Positions 51,951-58,648 of a DNA stretch of 58,648 nt are shown one piece after another. A model generated the notes under the pieces. The model did no database searches. It worked only from the letters and a program-made list of their open reading frames with translations, and was not told where the DNA came from. Origin of the DNA: an uncultured Eubacterium sp. (lineage in GTDB: Bacteria > Bacillota > Clostridia > Lachnospirales > Lachnospiraceae); contig CAJFUA010000008.1 in NCBI GenBank assembly GCA_904420085.1, positions 1-58,648 on the forward strand. The letters are read 5' to 3'. Position 1 is the first letter of the stretch. Each line of letters starts with the position of its first letter. Both the position numbers and the translations under genes were made by a program.

Positions 51951-54752
51951 ATGAAACTCGGAAAAACTATGAAGAAAGGATTTGCGGTTGTCTTAAGTCT
52001 GGCTATGGTTGGTACATCAGTTACAGTATCTAACACGGCAATGGCGGATGCGGCATCCAGAGCGGAAACAATCGCATTGATTCAAAACGAAGCCAGTAAC
52101 CTGGCGTTGGGCAGGAATGTTACCGTACTGCCAAATATGCAGCCAAATGAAGGCGGCGCAAACGGTGACGGCGTGAAACTGATTACGGACGGTGATGTTG
52201 CAGGCAATCATATTGCTACTGCATTTAACACCACTGATACAAGTTTTGTCATTGATTTGGGAAAAACTTACGGCGCTGAGGGAATTGAACAAATTGCCGT
52301 GCAGTACAAAGAAAAGAATAAAGGAGATACACCTGTAAATGGATATCAGATTCAGTACTCGGACAACGGTATTGACTATTATGACGTAAAAACAGTGGGG
52401 GCTCAGGCAGATCCGGACAATCCGACATGGGCCGAAGAAGGACAGGAAAATCTGGATGTGCAGGATGTAACTGCAGAGGAAGGAAAGGCAGTACAGTATG
52501 TGAAACTTTCGTATCCTGATTCTTATTCATGGGGTATTCAGGTAAGAGAGATTGCCGTATTAGATACAGATGGAGATGTTACGGAAGCGACAGTTGAAAA
52601 ATGTGATGATGCGGAATCTGTAACAGTAAAATCAGAAGATTATAACTCCATTACATATAATATTACAGCAAAAGAAGGTCAGGTAGAAGCAGGTTATAAG
52701 TATATCGTATATCTGGATGGCGTTACACAGATAGGAAGTCAGGTAGACGCCGGTACGGATTACACAGTAACGAACGTATCAGGCGGTGTACATACAGTCA
52801 AAGTTGTTGCTTATTATGACGGAAAAGTGTCGGCAGGCATTACCAGTGAAGAGGTTGAGGTAACAGATATGTCTGCAGTGGTTACAGGTACAAGAAACCT
52901 TACAAATGTCAATAATAATGCGGATGCAAAAGTTACATCTGTTTCGGAATTTTATGATGAAAACTTCAGCTTGGAGACATCAGGAGTCGTGTTTGACGGT
53001 CTGATTCCTACAGGAGAAGGAAACAGTGTGGCACTCAGAACAAAAGGAACTCCGGCGGAGGTTGTGATAGATTTGGGAGCAAATTATACACCGGCTCAGT
53101 TTGAACAGGTCATTTTAGCATACTCAAACCCTAGAACATATGCGGCAACTACGGCTATTGCGTTTTCAACGGACGATACGGAGTATATCGAGGTTGGCGG
53201 AAGTACAGGATATGAGTGCAAAAAAGATGGCGGCGGTGTGGCAGATTTAAATGTTGTTCCGCTGGATGCAGAAAAATTAGCGGCATACGGTAAAAATTAT
53301 GTGAGATATATTAAAATAACACTCAGCGAAGGACAGTTCGGCTGGGGTTATGTAGTTAATGAAATTTCAGTTATCTTAGACAGAGATGTAAGTAAGGCCG
53401 AAATATATGTTGAAGGCAAAAGTCCGGTAGAAGTTCCGGCTATTGCCGATAAAGAGTACACAGGAGATACCGTTACGGCAGATATAGCAGACACAGAATA
53501 TTATACCGTAACTGAAAATAATGGCGGAGTGGATGTAGGAACATACAACGTCACATTGACATTAAAGAATCCTGCCGAATATTACTGGAGTAATGACAAA
53601 ACAGGAACAGAAACTACGAGAACACTGACCTTTGATGTTACAAAGGCAGACAATGAATGGTTATCCGGTCTGACAATTGAATCATGGGTATATGGCGAGG
53701 AGGCAAAAACACCTTCCGCTGAGGCAAAACATGGTGATGTGGTATATACATACAGTACCAGTGAAGACGGAACATATGAAGAGACAGTTCCTGAGAATGC
53801 AGGTACTTATTATGTAAAAGCAGAGGTAATGGAAACAGCCAACTATGCCGGTCTGGAAGGTGTTACTCAGCCATTTGAGATTGAAAAAGCAGAACAGGCG
53901 GCTCCGGAAGGAATCGAGGCAGTAAAATCCACATTGGCAGAAAACGCAGACGGTAAGATTACAAACGTGACAGCAGAGATGGAGTATAGGGCAGATGGTG
54001 AAGAAGAATATACATCCATTGAAGGAACGGAAATCGCTGATGTTTTAGCAGGAACGTATTATGTCAGATACAAAGAAAAAGAAAATTACAAACCTTCAGC
54101 AGATGTTGAAGTCGTAGTGGAATCAGGAAGAAAACTGGCTGTCAGCCTTACACAGGGCACAGGCTATGTTTTAGAGGCTGTCAATACAGATGACACAGAA
54201 GTGGAATATGGCACCAGTTATGAATTTAAGGTTGCCATCAGCAGCGGCTACAAGAAAGGCAGTGCTTTTGCAGTCAAAGTAAATGGCGAGGTGGTAGAAC
54301 CGGATGCAGAAGGTGTATATACAGTGGAAGTGACAGAGGATATAGAGGTAACGGTAGAAGGTATTGTTGAAGATGTACCGGCAGTTACAACACCACGTCC
54401 GACAACACCACAGGCAACAACACCGCAGCCGACAACACCACAGAAAACTACGGCGCCAAAGACTACAACAAAGAAAGTTTTAAGAAGAACAACTGTCAAA
54501 AAAGCATCTAAGAAGAAAGCATCTAAGAAAGTCAGCATTACATTTAAGAAAGTAACCGGTGCAAAGAAATATCAGGTACAGATTTCTACAACGAAGAAAT
54601 TTAAGAAAATACTTGTAAAGAAGACGGTTAAGAAAGTGAAAGTAACCATTACAAGTAAGAAACTTAAAAATAAGAAAAAACTGTATGTGAGAGTAAAAGC
54701 AGTGGGTGCTAAGAGATGGTCAAGAGTAAAGAAAATTACAATTAAAAAATAA
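51951..54752 (+). CDS. Giant surface protein with discoidin-like domains and basic C-terminal FN3 tail
   Basis: A 933-residue exported protein. Signal peptide (about 1-35); a discoidin/F5-8C-like (CBM32-type) domain at about 45-200 (NLALGRNV, ITDGD, FVIDLGKTYG, YVKLSYPDSYSWGIQVREIAVLDTDGD); an FN3-like linker; a second discoidin-like domain at about 315-485 (VVIDLGANY, YVRYIKITLSEGQFGWGYVVNEISV); two Ig/MBG-like domains; a Pro/Thr-rich spacer; and a final 93 residues with 39 Lys/Arg and no Asp/Glu in FN3 style. No catalytic motif. ATG 51951 follows AAAGGAG; an upstream in-frame ATG at 51912 lacks one. Likely a glucan-binding cell-surface protein. Confidence 0.82.
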   Translation: MKLGKTMKKGFAVVLSLAMVGTSVTVSNTAMADAASRAETIALIQNEASNLALGRNVTVLPNMQPNEGGANGDGVKLITDGDVAGNHIATAFNTTDTSFVIDLGKTYGAEGIEQIAVQYKEKNKGDTPVNGYQIQYSDNGIDYYDVKTVGAQADPDNPTWAEEGQENLDVQDVTAEEGKAVQYVKLSYPDSYSWGIQVREIAVLDTDGDVTEATVEKCDDAESVTVKSEDYNSITYNITAKEGQVEAGYKYIVYLDGVTQIGSQVDAGTDYTVTNVSGGVHTVKVVAYYDGKVSAGITSEEVEVTDMSAVVTGTRNLTNVNNNADAKVTSVSEFYDENFSLETSGVVFDGLIPTGEGNSVALRTKGTPAEVVIDLGANYTPAQFEQVILAYSNPRTYAATTAIAFSTDDTEYIEVGGSTGYECKKDGGGVADLNVVPLDAEKLAAYGKNYVRYIKITLSEGQFGWGYVVNEISVILDRDVSKAEIYVEGKSPVEVPAIADKEYTGDTVTADIADTEYYTVTENNGGVDVGTYNVTLTLKNPAEYYWSNDKTGTETTRTLTFDVTKADNEWLSGLTIESWVYGEEAKTPSAEAKHGDVVYTYSTSEDGTYEETVPENAGTYYVKAEVMETANYAGLEGVTQPFEIEKAEQAAPEGIEAVKSTLAENADGKITNVTAEMEYRADGEEEYTSIEGTEIADVLAGTYYVRYKEKENYKPSADVEVVVESGRKLAVSLTQGTGYVLEAVNTDDTEVEYGTSYEFKVAISSGYKKGSAFAVKVNGEVVEPDAEGVYTVEVTEDIEVTVEGIVEDVPAVTTPRPTTPQATTPQPTTPQKTTAPKTTTKKVLRRTTVKKASKKKASKKVSITFKKVTGAKKYQVQISTTKKFKKILVKKTVKKVKVTITSKKLKNKKKLYVRVKAVGAKRWSRVKKITIKK

Positions 54753-54773
54753 TCAGAATAATTAATATGAAAA

Positions 54774-54802
54774 GGGGTGGTTTTTACCACCCTCTTTTTT
54801 TC
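54774..54802 (+). terminator. Terminator after the first giant surface protein
   Basis: GGGTGGT, TTTT loop, ACCACCC, then CTCTTTTTTT. Confidence 0.85.
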
Positions 54803-54846
54803 TCTAATTTCAAAAAAAGGAAAAAATATTGGGGAATTTGTATAAT

Positions 54847-54903
54847 AAAAAACGTTTTTGAAACAGATGGTTGGTTGTATTGTACAATAAATTGTGATAA
54901 AAT
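54847..54903 (+). promoter_or_regulatory. Operator-like element and promoter of the second giant surface protein
   Basis: AAAAACGTTTTTGAAA (about 54848-54863) precedes TTGTAT (54875-54880), 17 bp, TAAAAT (54898-54903) with extended TG. The TTGTACA and TTGTGATAAAAT words align base for base with the transport-operon promoter at 28415-28438. Confidence 0.6.
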
Positions 54904-54967
54904 ATTAATATCATTGGTTTGAGAGTAATCCCGGTTTTATGAGTAAGAAAAGGAAAGGAGAAGTATT

Positions 54968-57900
54968 ATGAAACTCAACAAGACAATGAAAAAAGTCTTA
55001 GCTTATGTTTGTGCAATTGCAATGGTTGTAACAAGCATAACGGTACATAAGGCTGATGTAAGTGCAATTGATTATGAGGGACTTACATATACCACTGCTT
55101 CATGTGAGGGTGGAGCAGATATCAGCTATAGTATTGTCAGCAATAGTATAGTTGGATGGGCAGCTCCGTGGTATGGAGACGGCGGCGTCACATTCCAGAT
55201 TGTATTTGCAGGAGGCGATGTAAATCCGGCGGTAGATACAACAATCAAAGTGAATGGAACAGAAACACCGCAGGGACAAGGAGCAGTATCACTGATTGAT
55301 GCGGGACTTGTCAAAATTAATCCGACGGCATTACCTGATAATGCATATTCCGAAGTAGAAATTACGACGAAATCAGGAAGTGCGGTCATCGTGTTCAAAA
55401 AAGGTGAAGCAACAGAAGGCGGAGAGCCTGTGGAACCTACATCAACATCCACGGCAGATCCGACACAGTGGCAGGAAGCTACCAGTACATGGACGACAGG
55501 AAACGCATGGAACATCTGGGCAGGCAACGGTGGCTCGGCACGGTATAAAGGAGCAAACGCCTTAAATGATTTTTACATTAATGTTACAGCAGCAACAGGT
55601 GCATGGAGTATACAAAGTTCCGCTGAAATATCAGGTTTAACAGCGGGAACACTGTATGAATATACAATCACTGTTGATTCCGATAAGGCGGGCGCTTATG
55701 TGGGAACCAAAGAGGATTATTCAAATTCAGCCTTGATGTACACAACATTAACTGAAGGTACCAATGCATTGAAAGGAACCTTCACGGCGAACCGCACAAC
55801 GGCAAAACTGTTTTTGGAATTGGGTAATGAGGCAAATATTGACAGTACACTCCATGTTACAGGGGTGGAAGTGAAAGAGTATGTTTCAGAATCTGTTGTG
55901 GAATACGGAAAAAATATTGTTGAAGATAAAAACTGGCAGGGCTGGTTTGAAGCAGAAAGTTGGGCAAATTATGTTATATCTGAAAGTGGTACAGGTTATA
56001 CTCTGACAGATAAGAATATCGGACCTAACTGGTATTCACTTCAGACAGGAATTGACAATATTGAATTCCTGCCTGCAAAATATGTATGTGAGTTTACATT
56101 GAAAGCGGCAGCACCAAAGCAGTTTAAGGTCGATAACAGAACAAATGGTGCGGAAGTGTTCAAAGAAGAAACAGCCGGTGAATGGACGGATAATGGAGAT
56201 GGAACATATTCCTATAAATACAAGGGAACTTTTGACAATGATAAACAGCAGTTTATTAATGTTCGGGTATCATTAGGTTATTTTGCAGACGAAGAAAACT
56301 ATGAAGCAAGCCAGACGGCAACCTTTGAAATGTCAGATTTTAAGATTTATGCAGTAAACCCGGATGAAGAGGAATCAACGGAAACTCCTAGTGAAATCCC
56401 ACCGGAAACTTCAACAGAAACACCGACAGAACCGGTAGTCATTACGCCTCCGGAAGGATATACATTAACCACTGCAAATGACTGGACGACAATCGGAAGC
56501 TGGGAAATTTATAACGGTACATGGGAAGACGGAGAAGGTGTTGTTACAAATCAGGCACAGCTTTCATATAAAGAAGCAGAAGACGGATTGGATCTGAATT
56601 ATACATATGTGTACAATAGTGCAGAATGGTTAATTCAGTGCAGATATACATTTGCAGGATTAGAAGCCGATAAATATTATACATATACAATCAAGGCAAA
56701 TGATACGGTTGTTAAGACGGATACGGTTTTGGCAACGGCAGATACTTTGACGACAGATGCTTATAATATGGCAAATTATGCGCAGGGAACAGACATAAAA
56801 CTTACGGCTTCCATTGAAGAATATGTTGCACCGCCTGCACCGGAACTGCCGGATGGCAAGACAGTGGCGGAAATTATAAGCGACAGCACATATAATATTG
56901 CATTAGGAAAGAATACAACTATTTATCCGGGATGCGCAGAAGGTTCTCAGGCTAACTTAAACGACGGCAGTGTTTCCACAGGACATTGTGCATTAAGCAG
57001 CGGATGGGGTTACACAGGAGAAAGTTATGCGATTATCGATTTGGGAGACTGGTATGATGCTTCCACGATTGATATGATTATTGCAACATACAAGGACACA
57101 GCCGACAATGATACTGTTGTTGGAAGAAGCTATTCCGTAAGATATTCGATGGATGGTGCAAACTTTACAGATGTAGTTGTAAACAGACCGATTCCGACCG
57201 CAGCAGCTTTAGATTTATTAGAAGATAAAGCTACCGTTGATCAGGTTCAAGCGGAAGGAGCAGTCAGATTTGTTCAGGTTTATTATCCGCAGACAGCAAA
57301 TTATGGTATGCAGTTGACAGAAATTGCTGTTGTAGATACAGATGGAAATTTGGCAAAAGCCGAATTGGAAAAATGTGAGGATGCTGCAGGTGTTACAGTA
57401 AAATCTGAAGGACTCGGAGAAATTACAGTAAATGTTACAGCAGGTGAAAATCAGGAAGGATATACATATTTAGTATATGTAGATAATCAGACAACAGCAG
57501 CCCTTAGCGGTATTCAGGCAGGTGTGGATTATAAGATTACCGGAATTGCATCCGGTGAACATACTGTAAAGGTAGTTGCCGTGAATGGTAATGCAATGTC
57601 AGAGGGTATTGTCAGTGAACCGGTAACCGTTAAGACCATCATGGATACATTTAAAGATCCGAAGGTAAACATGGCGTTGAATAAAGAAGTAACGCTGGAC
57701 AGTGGCGCTTCCACGGAAGGAACAGGTTCATTAACAGATGGAATTATTGCAAATGATAACTTCCAGACACCGACAAAAGGTCAGGCGGGCTCATGGATGA
57801 CTGTCAATCTTGGAAAAGCATATGAAGCGGCAGTGATTGACCAGGTATATGTATGGTTCAGATATAACTTCGGCGGATGTTATCCTGAAAACGGCGGATT

Positions 57901-58648
57901 TGAAGTTCAGTACTCAGCAGACGGCGACGAGTATGTGACAGTGGCTACAGTTTCACAGGACGAATTAAACGAACAGAGAAATGCTCAGACAACACAGTAT
58001 TTTGGTGTTACACCGGCAGAAATTGATGCCAGTGGTATTGAAACGGTACAGTATGTAAGAATCTACTTCCCAGAAGCAGTGGCATATGGCGCCCAGACAT
58101 CAGAAATCTGTATTCTCGATACAGATGGAGACGGACTGGAACCGGAACCGATTGAGGTTGTAGGAGAGACACTTCTGTCACAGGATAACGGAAAAGTAGA
58201 GTTTTCATGGGGACAGAATGACGAACAGATTGCATTGGGACAGTTATATAACGTATATATTGATGATGTATTGTATCTGAACAATGTAGCCCCACAGACC
58301 GTTTCCTATGAATTTACAACAGAAGGAACACATACAATCAGAATTACGGCGGTGCTTGGAGAACTGGAAACAACAGGTGTAACATTAACGGTTGTTGTAG
58401 GCGATGAAACATCCAGTTCAGGAGACGAGACATCAACACCGGACGAAACAACAACAGAGAATCCGACAACGCCAAAGCCGACACCAAAGCCGACTACGGC
58501 CGCGCCAACTACAGCCAGACCGACAACAGCAAAACCGACCACGGCAGCTCCAAAGACAACTAAGAAGAAAGTTTTAAGCAGAACAACAGTTAAGAAAGCA
58601 ACCAAGAAGAAAGCAGCTAAGAAAGTCAGCGTTACATTTAAGAAAGTA
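54968..58648 (+). CDS. Second giant surface protein, CBM-like and discoidin domains (3' end outside window)
   Basis: An open frame of 1227 codons with no stop before the window ends. Signal peptide (1-33, MKLNKTMKKVLAYVC start like its neighbour); three CBM4_9-like beta-sandwich segments at about 155-300, 315-475 and 500-630 (NAWNIWAGN; NWYSLQTG; SAEWLIQCRYTFAGL); a discoidin-like domain at 640-790 (NIALGKNTTIYPG, AIIDLGDWYDA); an FN3-like segment; a second discoidin-like domain at 895-1055 (NMALNKEV, WMTVNLGKAY); a Ser/Thr/Pro-rich spacer at 1145-1200; and the beginning of the same Lys-rich tail as its neighbour. The ATG follows AAAGGAG. It is a paralogue of the upstream gene with added glucan-binding modules and probably binds the same polymer. 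Confidence 0.85.
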   Translation, partial: MKLNKTMKKVLAYVCAIAMVVTSITVHKADVSAIDYEGLTYTTASCEGGADISYSIVSNSIVGWAAPWYGDGGVTFQIVFAGGDVNPAVDTTIKVNGTETPQGQGAVSLIDAGLVKINPTALPDNAYSEVEITTKSGSAVIVFKKGEATEGGEPVEPTSTSTADPTQWQEATSTWTTGNAWNIWAGNGGSARYKGANALNDFYINVTAATGAWSIQSSAEISGLTAGTLYEYTITVDSDKAGAYVGTKEDYSNSALMYTTLTEGTNALKGTFTANRTTAKLFLELGNEANIDSTLHVTGVEVKEYVSESVVEYGKNIVEDKNWQGWFEAESWANYVISESGTGYTLTDKNIGPNWYSLQTGIDNIEFLPAKYVCEFTLKAAAPKQFKVDNRTNGAEVFKEETAGEWTDNGDGTYSYKYKGTFDNDKQQFINVRVSLGYFADEENYEASQTATFEMSDFKIYAVNPDEEESTETPSEIPPETSTETPTEPVVITPPEGYTLTTANDWTTIGSWEIYNGTWEDGEGVVTNQAQLSYKEAEDGLDLNYTYVYNSAEWLIQCRYTFAGLEADKYYTYTIKANDTVVKTDTVLATADTLTTDAYNMANYAQGTDIKLTASIEEYVAPPAPELPDGKTVAEIISDSTYNIALGKNTTIYPGCAEGSQANLNDGSVSTGHCALSSGWGYTGESYAIIDLGDWYDASTIDMIIATYKDTADNDTVVGRSYSVRYSMDGANFTDVVVNRPIPTAAALDLLEDKATVDQVQAEGAVRFVQVYYPQTANYGMQLTEIAVVDTDGNLAKAELEKCEDAAGVTVKSEGLGEITVNVTAGENQEGYTYLVYVDNQTTAALSGIQAGVDYKITGIASGEHTVKVVAVNGNAMSEGIVSEPVTVKTIMDTFKDPKVNMALNKEVTLDSGASTEGTGSLTDGIIANDNFQTPTKGQAGSWMTVNLGKAYEAAVIDQVYVWFRYNFGGCYPENGGFEVQYSADGDEYVTVATVSQDELNEQRNAQTTQYFGVTPAEIDASGIETVQYVRIYFPEAVAYGAQTSEICILDTDGDGLEPEPIEVVGETLLSQDNGKVEFSWGQNDEQIALGQLYNVYIDDVLYLNNVAPQTVSYEFTTEGTHTIRITAVLGELETTGVTLTVVVGDETSSSGDETSTPDETTTENPTTPKPTPKPTTAAPTTARPTTAKPTTAAPKTTKKKVLSRTTVKKATKKKAAKKVSVTFKKV
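58557..58648 (+). repeat. Tail repeat shared with 54463-54553
   Basis: The Lys-rich tail coding sequence that ends the window is near-identical in DNA to 54463-54553 of the preceding gene (AAGAAAGTTTTAAG, AAGAAAGTCAGC, ACATTTAAGAAAGTA in the same order and spacing). It marks recent duplication or gene conversion of the tail module. Confidence 0.8.

Noticed and set aside
54463-58648. CRISPR-like or mobile repeat suggested by recurring KKA/KKV codons
   Set aside because: The repeats are Lys-rich coding sequence of paralogous protein tails, without spacers or repeat-unit regularity.

Overview
The window reads as a low-to-mid GC, spore-forming member of the Clostridia, most like a gut Lachnospiraceae. 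The evidence is the SipL (SPOCS plus LysM) and SpoIIR genes, a leucine T-box and a SAM-I riboswitch, AGGAGG-type ribosome sites, Lys-rich FN3 and Big2 surface domains, and carbohydrate ABC importers that lack a local ATPase. No rRNA, tRNA or CRISPR array was seen. Species cannot be assigned from the sequence alone.

Layout. (1) 1-939: a beta-glucuronidase (GH2) remnant that lost its N-terminal part, next to what may be the tail of an insertion sequence. (2) 1010-6191: amino-acid and one-carbon genes under RNA control. A leucine T-box precedes an unusual 2-isopropylmalate synthase fused to an AraC-type DNA-binding domain; then come a lipoprotein and metK behind a SAM-I riboswitch. (3) 6399-12994: a catabolic-looking operon with its own promoter and short terminated leader: HisC-like aminotransferase, D-2-hydroxyacid dehydrogenase, BCCT transporter, MFS transporter and M20 amidohydrolase. 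(4) 13009-13684: a HigBA-type toxin-antitoxin pair. (5) 13692-27043: housekeeping and sporulation genes: pyridoxine kinase with a divergent MocR/PdxR regulator, CCA-adding enzyme, CotS-like pseudokinase, phosphoglucomutase, sipL, ispE, spoIIR, murI, a DUF1934 protein, a small membrane protein and plsC.

(6) 27261-58648: a large beta-1,3-glucan (laminarin-type) utilisation region. A small surface CBM protein leads. It is followed by two solute-binding proteins (one a 1037-residue membrane-tethered fusion), two permease pairs, and between the pairs a secreted beta-propeller/TPR/Yip1 membrane protein and a DUF5696 protein. Then come a secreted GH16 glucanase, a LacI regulator, a GH161-type beta-1,3-glucan phosphorylase, a GH94 (laminaribiose-type) phosphorylase, a cytoplasmic GH17 enzyme and two giant discoidin-domain surface proteins, the second running off the window.

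Inferred pathway: surface proteins and GH16 capture and cut glucan; the SBP/permease machinery imports oligosaccharides using an ATPase encoded elsewhere; GH17, GH161 and GH94 turn them into glucose-1-phosphate and glucose; phosphoglucomutase (18645-20378) feeds glycolysis. Four promoters in the region share a TAAAAT-type -10 or close variant and a nearby AAACG-TTT element, a plausible regulon of the local LacI protein.

The observations most worth following are the LeuA-AraC fusion, the doubled importer with its two accessory membrane proteins, and the transaminase/dehydrogenase/BCCT/MFS/amidohydrolase operon.
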